A stretch of DNA of 64,000 nt, from positions 124,001 to 188,000 of the forward strand of contig NZ_VIQO01000001.1 in assembly GCF_007483665.1 (NCBI RefSeq), read 5' to 3'. Origin of the DNA: Catellatospora sichuanensis. GTDB lineage: Bacteria; Actinomycetota; Actinomycetes; Mycobacteriales; Micromonosporaceae. A program made the position numbers and the translations under genes. Each line of letters begins with the position of its first letter. The stretch's first letter is position 1. A model generated the notes under the pieces. It was given only the letters and a program-made list of their open reading frames with translations, was not told the DNA's origin and did not search any database. Of this stretch, positions 32,591 through 41,395 are shown in pieces.

Positions 32591-33276
32591 GCGATTTTTC
32601 CACGACCGGTGGGTTCGAACCCGGTACGAGCGAGCGGCTGCTCGATGGCGCCCGGACACAGGCCGCCGACCAGGGACCGGTCGGCGACCTGCTGGCCCGT
32701 GCCGCCGCACCGGGGCGGCCCGAGGAACTCGCCGGGGCGGCCACGGTGCTGGCCGCCTTCCGCGCCGCGTACCCGCAGCCGGTGGCGCGCAAGCGCCACA
32801 CGCTGCGACGGGCCCTCGCGCTGAAGGTCGGGGCGATCGTCGCCGGGCTGGCGGTCGGGGGCGTCGCCTTCGCGGCCCACTCGGGCGTGCTGCCCAACCC
32901 GTTCCCGATCGGCCCGCAGTCGCCGGTGTCGCCGTCGAAGTCCCGGCCGGGCACCACACCGGGCCACCACGCCTCGCCGTCGCCGAGCGGTTCGCCGACG
33001 GCGCTGCCCTCGACCTCGGCCTCGGCTGCGCCGAGCCTGCACGGCCTGTGCCGCTCGTTCCTGGCCACCGCGGACAAGGACAAGCCGAAGGCGACGGACA
33101 GCCCGAAGTTCGCTGCGCTGGTCGCCGCGGCGGCCGGGCAGGATCTGACCGGCTACTGCACCGAGCTGATCGAGCCGAACGGCGGCCGGCCCAGCACGAA
33201 TCCCGGCAACGGGCCCTCGCCGAAGCCGAGCAAGGCCAACCCCGCACCCTCGGCGAGGAAGACGCGGACCAGCTGA
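32587..33276 (+). CDS. Putative membrane anti-sigma factor
   Basis: The 229-residue protein overlaps the sigma factor by ATGA. It has about 85 N-terminal cytoplasmic residues (ERLLDGARTQAADQGPVGDLLARAAAPGRPEEL), one membrane helix (LKVGAIVAGLAVGGVAFAA) and a Ser/Pro-rich extracytoplasmic part with two Cys (LCRSFLATA, GYCTELIEP). No zinc-type HxxxCxxC is present, so it is not a ZAS anti-sigma factor. The topology and coupling support an anti-sigma or sensor role, not proven. It ends before a 12-bp hairpin terminator. Confidence 0.7.
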   Translation: MSDFSTTGGFEPGTSERLLDGARTQAADQGPVGDLLARAAAPGRPEELAGAATVLAAFRAAYPQPVARKRHTLRRALALKVGAIVAGLAVGGVAFAAHSGVLPNPFPIGPQSPVSPSKSRPGTTPGHHASPSPSGSPTALPSTSASAAPSLHGLCRSFLATADKDKPKATDSPKFAALVAAAAGQDLTGYCTELIEPNGGRPSTNPGNGPSPKPSKANPAPSARKTRTS

Positions 33277-33320
33277 CGGCACGTGTGTGACACCCGGGCG
33301 ACGCCCGGCGCTATCCCAGT

Positions 33321-33351
33321 GGGACCAGCAGGACGCACCCCTGCTGGTCCC
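33321..33351. terminator. Hairpin terminator of the sigma/anti-sigma operon
   Basis: Perfect 12-bp stem GGGACCAGCAGG (33321-33332) with CCTGCTGGTCCC (33340-33351), 7-base loop. The rest of the 279-base gap to 33555 contains the promoter region of the next gene and no ORF. Confidence 0.8.
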
Positions 33352-33555
33352 ATCGTCCGTCCATGGCGTGCCTGCTCCCCATGGCGGCCGGGCGCGGCGC
33401 GTGGGCGCTCCTCCCCGCACCCGTGCCGCGCACCGGTTGACCGCCGACCGTGCCGAGACACGTCTGCACGGCGCGTGCGCTTTCTACCACTCTGCGCTAT
33501 AGGTAGCCTGACCTGGTTTGTCGCATTTGATGACATTTCAGGAGGCATATCCAGC

Positions 33556-36327
33556 ATGAATAACGGATTGAGAGCAGGCGCGCTCGGCACTTCACTGCTG
33601 TCCGCTGTCCTGATGTTCGGCACCGCGGCCGCCCCGGCCCCGGTAGCCGCCCGCGCCGCGGGCCCCGCGGCCCCGGTCATCACCGAGCCGGAGAAGGACA
33701 ACAGACTGCTCAGCGCCGCCGACGTGCACATGGAGACGCGGGCGATGCAGAACAACGACGCCGGCGACGCCCACCTGTGCACCGACTGGGAGATCTGGGC
33801 CGGCAACGCCGGCTCCGGCGAACGGGTCTGGTTCGACTCCTGCGCCAGCGGCACCGGCCGGGTGCACGTGCACCTGGGTGACGGGGTGTTCGAGAACGGT
33901 TTCGTCGGCCGCAAGGACCTGATCGCAGACAAGGCCTACACGCTGCGGGTGCGTCACCGCGACGCGAGCGGCGCGTGGAGCGCGTACTCCACCCGGCCGT
34001 TCAAGACCGACGTCGAGCGCAAGCCGCTGCCCGGTGCGGGCGACTGGAAGATCCACCAGCCCGGTTTCGTGGTCGAGGAGGTCACCGGCGATCTCGCGCT
34101 GCCGGTGAACATCGCGATGGTGCCGAGCTACTCGGGTGACCCGAGCAAGCCGCTGTTCTACGTCACCGAGCTGTACGGCCGCATCCGCGTCGTGACCGGC
34201 GACTTCAAGAAGCACACCTACGCCGACGACCTGCTCGACTTCGACCCGAGCGCGCAGTTCCCGGGCACCGGCGAGATGGGCGTGACCGGCATCGTGGTCG
34301 AGCCCAAGACCGGCGACCTGTTCGTGTCCATGCTGTACAAGGACGACGGCGACCTGCTGCCGAAGATCGTGCGCTTCCACAGCGAGGACGGCGGCCTGAC
34401 CGCCGCGACCAAGACCACGATCATCAAGATGCCGGACGAGGAGCAGTCGACCTCGCACCAGATCTCGAACCTGAGCCTCGGCCCGGACGGCAAGCTCTAC
34501 GTGCACATGGGGGACGGTTTCATCGCCGACACCGCCGAGGACATGGACTCGTTCCGCGGCAAGGTGCTGCGGATGAACCTGGACGGCACCGCACCGAGCG
34601 ACAACCCGTTCTACAAGGGCACCGGCAAGTTCCAGGCCAAGGACTACATCTGGGCGTACGGGCTGCGCAACCCCTTCGGGGGCGCGTGGCGGGCCACGGA
34701 CGGCCAGCACTACTCGGTGGAGAACGGCCCGTCGGTCAACGACCGGCTGGCCCGGATCACCAAGGGCGGCCGCTACCACTGGACCGGCGGCGCCAGCGGC
34801 CTGACCAAGAACGCCCTCTACAACTGGAAGGAGACTGAGGGACCGGTCAACATCGCGTTCACCGAACCCGACGTCTACCACGCGGGCGGCTTCCCGCAGG
34901 AGAAGTACGGCAACGGCTTCGTCACCCTGAGCGGACCGACCTACGCCAGCGGACCGCAGCGGCGCGGCAAGAAGATCGTCGAGTTCTCGTTCAACGACGA
35001 CGGCTCGGTCGACGACCCGAAGACCCTGATCGAGTACACCGGCAGCGGCAAGACCAGCGTCGCCGGCCTCGCCCCGGGACCCGACGGGCTCTACTTCACC
35101 ACGCTGTACACCAAGAGCGGTGACGCCACCGACTCCGGTGCCAAGGTGCTGCGCGTGCGGTACGTGCGCAAGGAGACCGGCTCGCCGGTGACGCTGTACT
35201 CCGACAGCGGTTTCAAGGGCGAGTCGAAGGGCCTGGGCACCGGGATCTTCGACACCGCCGCGTTCGGCAAGGTCAAGGACAACACCGCCAGCTCCCTGCG
35301 GGTGGCCGGCGGCTACCGGGCCGTCGCCTGCGACAGCTCGGCGACCGCGCCCGATCTCGGCACCTGCCGCTACTTCGGGCCCGGCGAGCACGGCGCGCTC
35401 GGCGACTTCAACGACAAGATCTCGTCGCTGGCGGTCTTCGGCGGACCGGTCGAGGGCAAGGGCGTCGTGGGCTACGGCGAGACCGGCCTCAAGGGCACCG
35501 CGCAGCCGCTGGGCGCGGGCATGCACGAGTCGGTCGCGGGCGAGCTCGGCGGCGGCGAGAGCACCTCGATCAGCTCGCTGAAGATCGGCGCGGGATACCG
35601 GCTGATCGCGTGCGACAAGGACCGCTCCGCCAGTGGCGACCTCGGCGTCTGCCGCATCCTCGGCAGCGGCGAGCACGCTGCCATCGGCGCGCTCAACGAC
35701 AAGATCTCGCTGATCGGCGTCGTCGGGCCGCCGGTGACCGTGTTCTCCGAGGCCAAGGGCAAGGGCAAGAGCCAGAGCTTCGAGGCCGGGGTCCACGAGG
35801 GCACCCGGGGCGAGCTGGCGGGCGTCGGCGACAACGCGATCACCTCGCTGCGCCTGGAACCGGGCTACCGGCTGGTCGCCTGTGCCGGTGACGGCAGCAG
35901 CGGGGCCGGCGTGGCCACGCTCGGCCGCTGCCGGTCCTTCCCGGCCGGGGAGCACACGCTGACCGGCACCGACCTCGACGACGCCATCTCGCTGCTGCTG
36001 GTCTCGGGTGACCCGGTCAAGGGAGCAAACCTCACCGCGTACTCCGACCAGGACTTCGAGGGCGGCGAGTCTTCGCTGGGTCTGGGCATCTTCGAGGCGT
36101 CACGCAACGAGCTCGGCGAGGCGGGCAACGATGACATCAGCTCGCTGCAGGTCGCCGCGGGACACCGCGCGGTCGCCTGCGAGCACGGCACCAAGCCGGT
36201 CGTGCTCGACTCGGGCATCTGCCGCTACTACGCGGCGGGTGACGTCGCGTACGTCGGCAAGGACATCAACGACCTGATCTCGCTGATCGCGGTCGACGAG
36301 GTCGGCGGGACGCCGGCCAAGCGCTGA
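33556..36327 (+). CDS. Secreted sugar-dehydrogenase-family protein with four beta-gamma-crystallin-like domains
   Basis: The 923-residue protein starts with a signal peptide, then an N-terminal domain and glucose/sorbosone dehydrogenase propeller (to about 540; ALPVNIAMVPSY, FYVTELYGRI, HQISNLSLGPDGKLYVHMGDGF, LRNPFGGAW) highly similar to the protein at 10748-12826. Four tandem repeats of about 95 residues follow, each starting V/A-YSDxGFxG and carrying two N/D-N/D-x-x-S/T-S-type signatures (DNTASS, NDKISS, DNAITS, DDAISL, NDDISS, NDLISL), the calcium-binding pattern of beta-gamma-crystallins. It is probably an extracellular, calcium-stabilised sugar oxidoreductase or binding protein. AGGAGG precedes the ATG at 33556. 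Confidence 0.85.
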   Translation: MNNGLRAGALGTSLLSAVLMFGTAAAPAPVAARAAGPAAPVITEPEKDNRLLSAADVHMETRAMQNNDAGDAHLCTDWEIWAGNAGSGERVWFDSCASGTGRVHVHLGDGVFENGFVGRKDLIADKAYTLRVRHRDASGAWSAYSTRPFKTDVERKPLPGAGDWKIHQPGFVVEEVTGDLALPVNIAMVPSYSGDPSKPLFYVTELYGRIRVVTGDFKKHTYADDLLDFDPSAQFPGTGEMGVTGIVVEPKTGDLFVSMLYKDDGDLLPKIVRFHSEDGGLTAATKTTIIKMPDEEQSTSHQISNLSLGPDGKLYVHMGDGFIADTAEDMDSFRGKVLRMNLDGTAPSDNPFYKGTGKFQAKDYIWAYGLRNPFGGAWRATDGQHYSVENGPSVNDRLARITKGGRYHWTGGASGLTKNALYNWKETEGPVNIAFTEPDVYHAGGFPQEKYGNGFVTLSGPTYASGPQRRGKKIVEFSFNDDGSVDDPKTLIEYTGSGKTSVAGLAPGPDGLYFTTLYTKSGDATDSGAKVLRVRYVRKETGSPVTLYSDSGFKGESKGLGTGIFDTAAFGKVKDNTASSLRVAGGYRAVACDSSATAPDLGTCRYFGPGEHGALGDFNDKISSLAVFGGPVEGKGVVGYGETGLKGTAQPLGAGMHESVAGELGGGESTSISSLKIGAGYRLIACDKDRSASGDLGVCRILGSGEHAAIGALNDKISLIGVVGPPVTVFSEAKGKGKSQSFEAGVHEGTRGELAGVGDNAITSLRLEPGYRLVACAGDGSSGAGVATLGRCRSFPAGEHTLTGTDLDDAISLLLVSGDPVKGANLTAYSDQDFEGGESSLGLGIFEASRNELGEAGNDDISSLQVAAGHRAVACEHGTKPVVLDSGICRYYAAGDVAYVGKDINDLISLIAVDEVGGTPAKR

Positions 36328-36342
36328 CGCATCCGCACGACG

Positions 36343-36380
36343 AAGGCCCCGTTCCCGCCGCACGGCGAGGACGGGGCCTT
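36343..36380. terminator. Bidirectional terminator
   Basis: Perfect 10-bp stem AAGGCCCCGT (36343-36352) with ACGGGGCCTT (36371-36380) and a flanking T, between convergent genes. Confidence 0.8.
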
Positions 36381-36391
36381 TCGCATACTCC

Positions 36392-36766
36392 CTAGGAACT
36401 GCTGCTGGAACTGCTGCTGCCGGAATCGCTGCCGCCGCCACCGGACGAGCTGCCGCCGGAGTCGCTGCTGCCGCCACCGGACCAGCCGCCACCGGAGTCG
36501 CTCCCGCCCGACGAGCCGCCGGAGTCCGAGCTGCCCGACCAGCCACTGCCGCCCGCGTTGTGGACCCAGGTCTGTTCCTCGGTCCAGACCTGGTCACCGG
36601 AGGTGGAACCGCTGTGCACGGGCCCGACGTACCCACCGGGGCGTCGCTTGGGCCCCGGGCCCTGGCGCGCGGTGCCGCGGGACGCGGCGACGCTCACCAC
36701 CACGACCACGATGACGACGAGGAACAGGCACGCCAATCCGGCGAGGAGAAGGAGCATCGAATCCAT
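36392..36766 (-). CDS. Small membrane protein with Gly/Ser-rich tail (copy 1)
   Basis: The 124-residue protein consists of one N-terminal membrane helix (MLLLLAGLACLFLVVIVVVVVSVAA), a short basic linker (SRGTARQGPGPKRRPGG) and a long tail of Ser/Gly/Asp repeats (SDSGGSSGG, GGGWSGGGSSDSGG) ending in a Ser run. ATG at 36766 is chosen because the helix follows at once; 36799 is possible. It resembles the neighbour at 36824-37093 in layout. No function is known. Confidence 0.6.
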   Translation of the reverse strand: MDSMLLLLAGLACLFLVVIVVVVVSVAASRGTARQGPGPKRRPGGYVGPVHSGSTSGDQVWTEEQTWVHNAGGSGWSGSSDSGGSSGGSDSGGGWSGGGSSDSGGSSSGGGGSDSGSSSSSSSS

Positions 36767-36823
36767 CGGGCCAATGTAGACGTCCCGCGCCATCGGCACA
36801 CGCCGTCAGGAACCCCACCGCCG

Positions 36824-37093
36824 TCAGGAACCCCCACCGCCGCCGGAATCCCCGCCGCCACCGCCGGAATCACCTGAGCCGCCACCCCAGCCCCCGCCGG
36901 AGTCCCCGTCCCGGGCGGGCCGGTCCTCGTCGGAACCGGAGCCGTAATAGCCCATGCCGTCGCTGACGGAGTGGACGGTGTGGTCCGGCTGCCGGCGCCT
37001 GCCCGCCCGCTCGATCCTTCGGTGGTCGGCGGCGAACCCCACGACCACCAGCACCAGCAGCCCGCCCAGGATCAGGACAACCCAAGTCTCCAT
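36824..37093 (-). CDS. Small membrane protein with Gly/Asp-rich tail (copy 2)
   Basis: The 89-residue protein has an N-terminal membrane helix (METWVVLILGGLLVLVVVGF), a basic segment (DHRRIERAGRRRQPDHT) and a tail of GDSGGGWGGG-type repeats. It follows the same plan as the gene at 36392-36766 and is probably a paralogue. It lies between that gene and the glyA terminator. No function is known. Confidence 0.6.
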   Translation of the reverse strand: METWVVLILGGLLVLVVVGFAADHRRIERAGRRRQPDHTVHSVSDGMGYYGSGSDEDRPARDGDSGGGWGGGSGDSGGGGGDSGGGGGS

Positions 37094-37125
37094 ACGCCGA
37101 CGGTAGAGGGCCGGGACAAGGTACC

Positions 37126-37173
37126 GATCCCGACGAGCCGTGGTCGTTCCGGCGACCACGGCTCGTCGGGATC
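37126..37173. terminator. Very stable terminator after glyA
   Basis: Perfect 21-bp arms (37126-37146 and 37153-37173, starting GATCCCGACGAG) with a 6-base loop, just downstream of glyA on the minus strand. Confidence 0.85.
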
Positions 37174-37186
37174 CGGTGGATCCTGC

Positions 37187-38629
37187 TCAGCCCAGGTCGA
37201 TCGTCGGGTACAGCGGGAAGCCCTTGAGCAGGTCGGTGGTCTGCCCGGCGACCCGGTCGGCGACGCCGTCGGCCAGCACGTACGCCGCCTTGGACGGCTT
37301 GCCGTCGGTGGTGCCGGGCGTGGTGCCCGCCAGCACGGTGTGGATCAGGTCGGCGATCTCGTCCATCTCGGCCGTGCCCAGACCGCGCGTGGTCAGCGCC
37401 GGGGTGCCCAGCCGGATGCCGGAGGTGTACCAGGCGCCGTTGCGGTCCTGCGGCACCGCGTTGCGGTTGGTGACGATGTTCGAGTCCAGCAGCGCCGACT
37501 CGGCCTGGCGGCCGGTGATGCCGTACGACGACACGTCGAGCAGCACCAGGTGGTTGTCGGTGCCGCCGGTGACCAGCTTGGCGCCGCGCCGCAGCAGGCC
37601 CTGGGCCAGTGCGTGCGCGTTGTCGACGATGCGCTGGGCGTAGTCGCGGAACTCCGGCCGCCGGGCCTCGGCCAGCGCGACCGCCTTGGCTGCCATGACG
37701 TGCGGCAGCGGGCCGCCGAGCACCATCGGGCAGCCGCGGTCGACCTGGTCGGCCAGCTCGGTCTGGCACAGCACCATGCCGCCGCGCGGGCCGCGCAGCG
37801 ACTTGTGCGTGGTGGTGGTGACGATCTGCGCATTCGGGATCGGGTCGAAGTCGCCGGTCAGCACCTTGCCCGCGACGAGGCCCGCGAAGTGCGCCATGTC
37901 GACCAGCAGGGTCGCGCCGACCTCGTCGGCGATCTCGCGCATGATCCGGAAGTTCACCAGCCGCGGGTACGCCGAGTAGCCCGCCACGATGATCAGCGGC
38001 CGGAACTCGCGCGCCGACTTGGCCAGCGCGTCGTAGTCGACCAGGCCCGTCGCCGGGTCGGTGCCGTAGCTGCGCTGCTCGAACATCTTGCCGGAGATGT
38101 TGGGGCGGAAGCCGTGCGTGAGGTGGCCGCCCGCGTCCAGCGACATGCCGAGCATGCGCTGGTCGCCGAGCTCGCGGCGCAGCGCCGCCCAGTCGGCCTC
38201 GTTCAGGTCGTTGACGTGGCGGGCCTGCGCCTTGGCCAGCGCCGGGCTCTCCACCCGCTGGGCGAGCACCGCCCAGAAGGCGACCAGGTTCGCGTCGATG
38301 CCGGAGTGCGGCTGCACGTAGGCGTGCTGCGCCCCGAACAGCTCGCGGGCGTGCTGCGCGGCCAGCGCCTCGACGGTGTCGACGTTCTTGCAGCCGGCAT
38401 AGAAGCGGCGGCCGACCGTGCCCTCGGCGTACTTGTCGCTGAACCAGTTGCCCATGGCCAGCAGCGTCGCGGGCGACGCGTAGTTCTCACTGGCGATCAG
38501 CTTCAGCGACTCGCGCTGGTCGGTGAGTTCGGCGCCGATCGCGGCGGCGACCGCCGGCTCGACGGCACGGATGGCGTCCAGCGCGTGGCGGTAGGCCTGG
38601 GATTCGCTGGACAGAGACGCGTCAGACAT
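37187..38629 (-). CDS. glyA: Serine hydroxymethyltransferase
   Basis: The 480-residue PLP enzyme interconverts serine and glycine with transfer of a one-carbon unit to tetrahydrofolate. Key segments: [38 protein letters not shown] and the PLP lysine in [14 protein letters not shown] (about Lys275). It is some 50 residues longer than E. coli GlyA, with an insertion around residues 100-180, as in a second actinobacterial SHMT type. The ATG at 38629 follows GGAGGTCCG. Expression is probably controlled by the ZTP riboswitch in its leader, linking it to purine and folate status. Confidence 0.94.
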   Translation of the reverse strand: MSDASLSSESQAYRHALDAIRAVEPAVAAAIGAELTDQRESLKLIASENYASPATLLAMGNWFSDKYAEGTVGRRFYAGCKNVDTVEALAAQHARELFGAQHAYVQPHSGIDANLVAFWAVLAQRVESPALAKAQARHVNDLNEADWAALRRELGDQRMLGMSLDAGGHLTHGFRPNISGKMFEQRSYGTDPATGLVDYDALAKSAREFRPLIIVAGYSAYPRLVNFRIMREIADEVGATLLVDMAHFAGLVAGKVLTGDFDPIPNAQIVTTTTHKSLRGPRGGMVLCQTELADQVDRGCPMVLGGPLPHVMAAKAVALAEARRPEFRDYAQRIVDNAHALAQGLLRRGAKLVTGGTDNHLVLLDVSSYGITGRQAESALLDSNIVTNRNAVPQDRNGAWYTSGIRLGTPALTTRGLGTAEMDEIADLIHTVLAGTTPGTTDGKPSKAAYVLADGVADRVAGQTTDLLKGFPLYPTIDLG

Positions 38630-38654
38630 CGGACCTCCAAGACGACACGGAAGA

Positions 38655-38737
38655 GGCCCAGGCGCTCGGCACAGCGTCACGACGACGGAGCCGCTCCCCG
38701 ATGGTGACCCATCCCAGCGCGCCAGTCACGGCCCACC
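38655..38737 (-). promoter_or_regulatory. ZTP (pfl) riboswitch upstream of glyA
   Basis: On the minus strand the leader contains the conserved aptamer blocks in order: GGGCCGTGACTGGCGC (38733-38718), GGGATGGGTCACCATC, GGGGAGCG (38699-38692) and, after a variable hairpin, CGCCTGGGC (38664-38656). These match the pfl/ZTP motif, including the near-invariant GGGGAGCG and CGCCTGGGC, and glyA is a known target class. A -10-like TAGGCT (38747-38742) would start transcription at the 5' edge of the aptamer. It should activate glyA when ZMP/ZTP accumulates, i.e. when 10-formyl-folate is short. Confidence 0.87.
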
Positions 38738-38805
38738 GCCCAGCCTAACAATCTCCGCCCGCTCCCGCCCGCCGCCGCACCGCCCCGCGCCCACATCCCG
38801 GGCAG

Positions 38806-38864
38806 TTGATCATGAAGTTATGGCGGCGACACGCCGTCGAACCGTGCCACAAGTTCATGATCAA
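38806..38864. repeat. Intergenic inverted repeat
   Basis: Nineteen-base arms (38806-38824, starting TTGATCATGAA; 38846-38864) match at 17 positions around a 21-base centre that contains a small GGCG-acac-GCC hairpin-like core. It lies downstream of the GH15 gene (minus strand) and upstream of the glyA promoter. It may be a terminator for GH15, but it lacks a T-run and looks like a dispersed palindromic element. Confidence 0.6.
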
Positions 38865-38878
38865 TGCTCGGGAGGGGG

Positions 38879-40693
38879 TCAGCCGAGGGCGCGGTCCAGG
38901 TTGAAGGCGGCGCTGATCAGGGCCAGGTGGGTGAAGGCCTGGGGGAAGTTGCCGAGCTGCTCTCCGGTGTGGCCGATCTGCTCGGCGAACAGGCCCACGT
39001 GGTTGGCGTAGGTGAGCATCTTCTCGAACGCGAGCCGGGCCTCGTCGAGGCGGCCCGCGCGCGACAGCGCCTCGACGTACCAGAACGAGCAGATGGAGAA
39101 GGTGCCCTCGGCGCCGCGCAGGCCGTCGGGGCTGACCTTCGGGTCGTAGCGGTAGACCAGGGAGTCCGAGACCAGGTCGTGGCCGAGCGCGTCCAGCGTG
39201 GACAGCCATTTCGGATCGGTCGGCGAGACGAACTTCGACAGCGGCATCATCAGCACCGCGGCGTCGAGCACGTCGTCGTCCTCGTGCTGGGTGAACGCCG
39301 CGCGCTCCGGCGACCAGCCCTTGCGCATGATCTGGTGGTAGACCGCGTCCCGCGTCTCCCGCCAGCGACGCAGGTCGGCGGGCAGGCCACGGCGGTTGGC
39401 CATGCGGATCGCGCGCTCGATCGCCACCCAGCACATGAGCCGCGAGTACAGGAAGTTCTTGCGGCCGCCGCGGGTCTCCCAGATGCCCTCGTCCGGCTGG
39501 TCCCAGTGCCCGCACACCCACTCGACCAGCTCCGACACCTCTTCCCAGCGGTCGCTGGAGATCGGCTGGGCCCACTTGTCGTACAGGTAGATCGAATCGA
39601 TGAGCGCGCCGTAGATGTCCAGCTGCAACTGGCCCACCGCGTTGTTGCCGACGCGCACCGGGGCCGAGCCGCGGTAGCCCTCCAGATGCGTCAACTCCTG
39701 CTCCGGCAGGTCGGTGCGGCCGTCGATGCCGTACATGATCTGCAGCGGGCCGTCCGGGCCGTCGCCCCGCATCGCCACGTGGCGTTCCAGGAAGTCCATG
39801 AACGCCGACGCCTCCCCGGTGAAGCCCAGGCGCAGCAGCGCGTACACGCAGAACGCGGCGTCGCGGATCCACACGTAGCGGTAGTCCCAGTTGCGCTCGC
39901 CGCCGATCTGCTCCGGCAGGCTGGTCGTGGCGGCCGCGACGATCGCACCCGTCGGCGCGTACGTCATCAGCTTCAGGGTGAGCGCCGAGCGGTGCACCAT
40001 CTCGCGCCACCGGCCCCGGTACCGCGACGTGGACAGCCAGCTCCGCCAGTAGCGCACCGTGTCGTTGAACTGCTCCTCCGCCTCCGCCAGCGGGCACGAC
40101 CGGGGCTGTACCTGGTCGGAGACCCGGTCCAGCGCGAACACCGCCGTCTCGCCCTCGCCGAGGGTGAAGGCCGCGCACACGTCGCCGCCCTCCGCGGTGA
40201 CCTCGACGCTGCTGGTCAGCGCCAGGGACAGCACCGGGCACTCGAACAGGACCCGGTCGCCGTCGCGGCGCAGCATGTGCGCCTGGCGCCCGTAGTCGAA
40301 GCGGGGCGCGACCAGCGCGGCGAAGGGCAGCTTGCCGCGTACGCAGATCACCCGGCGGATCAGCCGGTGCCGCCCCGCCTCAGTGGGGTCGCCGACGATG
40401 GGCATGAAGTCCTGGATCTCCCCCACCCCGTCGTAGGCGTAGAAGCGCGTGATCAGGACGTTGGTGTCGGGGAAGTAGAACTGCTTGGTCTGCGCCGGGA
40501 CGGCCGCAGCGAGCTCGAACCGCCCACCGCGGTCGGCGTCCAGCAGCGAGGCGAAGACGCTGGGCGAGTCGAACCGCGGGCAGCAGTACCAGTCGATGGT
40601 GCCGTTCACACCGACCAGTGCCACGCTGCGCATGTCGCCGATCAGCCCATGATCGGCGATCGCCAGGTAGCGTCCCGCCTCCCCGTCCGCCAC
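38879..40693 (-). CDS. Glycoside hydrolase family 15 protein (trehalase/glucoamylase-like)
   Basis: The 604-residue protein has the GH15 plan: an N-terminal beta-sandwich (DHGLIGDMRSVALVGVNGTIDWYC) and an alpha/alpha barrel with WDYRYVWIRDAAF, GIWETRGGRKNFLYSRLMCWVA (catalytic acid Glu) and EGTFSICSFWYVE near the C-terminus (second Glu region). There is no signal peptide. Cytoplasmic actinobacterial members of this size include mycobacterial trehalases; glucoamylase or isomaltose hydrolysis is also possible. It begins with GTG at 40693 and is apparently monocistronic. Confidence 0.9.
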   Translation of the reverse strand: MADGEAGRYLAIADHGLIGDMRSVALVGVNGTIDWYCCPRFDSPSVFASLLDADRGGRFELAAAVPAQTKQFYFPDTNVLITRFYAYDGVGEIQDFMPIVGDPTEAGRHRLIRRVICVRGKLPFAALVAPRFDYGRQAHMLRRDGDRVLFECPVLSLALTSSVEVTAEGGDVCAAFTLGEGETAVFALDRVSDQVQPRSCPLAEAEEQFNDTVRYWRSWLSTSRYRGRWREMVHRSALTLKLMTYAPTGAIVAAATTSLPEQIGGERNWDYRYVWIRDAAFCVYALLRLGFTGEASAFMDFLERHVAMRGDGPDGPLQIMYGIDGRTDLPEQELTHLEGYRGSAPVRVGNNAVGQLQLDIYGALIDSIYLYDKWAQPISSDRWEEVSELVEWVCGHWDQPDEGIWETRGGRKNFLYSRLMCWVAIERAIRMANRRGLPADLRRWRETRDAVYHQIMRKGWSPERAAFTQHEDDDVLDAAVLMMPLSKFVSPTDPKWLSTLDALGHDLVSDSLVYRYDPKVSPDGLRGAEGTFSICSFWYVEALSRAGRLDEARLAFEKMLTYANHVGLFAEQIGHTGEQLGNFPQAFTHLALISAAFNLDRALG

Positions 40694-40746
40694 CCGCCCA
40701 GCATATGACCGAAATGCGGCAACCAGCCCGGCTTGCCCCCGGGTGG

Positions 40747-41154
40747 TCAGCCGCGGGCGGGACCGGTCCGGTCGGGAGCCGCCTGCTCCGCGTCGACCCG
40801 GCGCAGCGCCTGGACCGCGCCGTCAAGGCTGACCCCCAGCGCGCGAGCGGCGGTGCGGTATGCCCGCGCGGCCTCGTCGAGCCTGGCCATCGCCTCGGCG
40901 GGCGGCAGATCGGGGCGGCGCTCGGCGACCGTGGTGCCGTGCCGCACCCGGCTCACCACCAGGCCCGCGGCCTCCAGCTCGCGGTACGAGCGGGCCACGG
41001 TGTTCACGGCCAGGCCGAGGTCCGCGGCGAGCTGCCGGATCGTGGGCAGGTGCGCGCCGGGGGCCAGCGTCCCGTCGGCGATCATCGCGGCGACACCCGC
41101 CCGCACCTGCTCGTACGGCGGCACGGCGCTGGCGGTGTCGATGTCGAGCCTCAT
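40747..41154 (-). CDS. GntR family transcriptional regulator (YtrA type)
   Basis: The 135-residue protein is a short GntR member. An N-terminal winged helix (PPYEQVRAGVAAMIADGTLAPGAHLPTIRQLAADLGLAVNTVARSYRELEAAGLV) is followed by about 60 helical residues, the length of the YtrA subfamily, which lacks a large ligand domain. YtrA regulators usually control ABC transporter operons, but none adjoins it. GAGG lies seven bases before the ATG. The 241-base divergent region upstream (41155-41395) shows no gene. Confidence 0.9.
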   Translation of the reverse strand: MRLDIDTASAVPPYEQVRAGVAAMIADGTLAPGAHLPTIRQLAADLGLAVNTVARSYRELEAAGLVVSRVRHGTTVAERRPDLPPAEAMARLDEAARAYRTAARALGVSLDGAVQALRRVDAEQAAPDRTGPARG

Positions 41155-41395
41155 CAGTACGCCTCACGCACCGTGCTCATCGGCGCCTCCCCGGTCACTC
41201 GCCCACTCCGGCGAACACCCTAACCCGCGCCGGTCGTCGCGCACCGGCGCTGCGGGCCGCCGGGCCGCACGGACTGACCGCCGGGCGTACGCCCGCGTAT
41301 CCCCCTCACGAAAGGACCGTTCTTTATCAGTAACCCGGACCCGCGCCCCACGTGTGCGCGGGCTTGAAGTCGACCCGCCACCGAAGGGATCGAAA

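Noticed and set aside
33592-35955. A 787-codon minus-strand frame opposite the crystallin-repeat dehydrogenase
   Set aside because: Its composition is that of a complementary shadow, and the plus-strand protein is strongly supported by homology to its paralogue.
34000-36300. The repeated blocks in the crystallin-like region as a CRISPR array or DNA repeat
   Set aside because: The repetition is at the protein level, about 95 residues per unit with diverged DNA. There are no short identical repeats with spacers.
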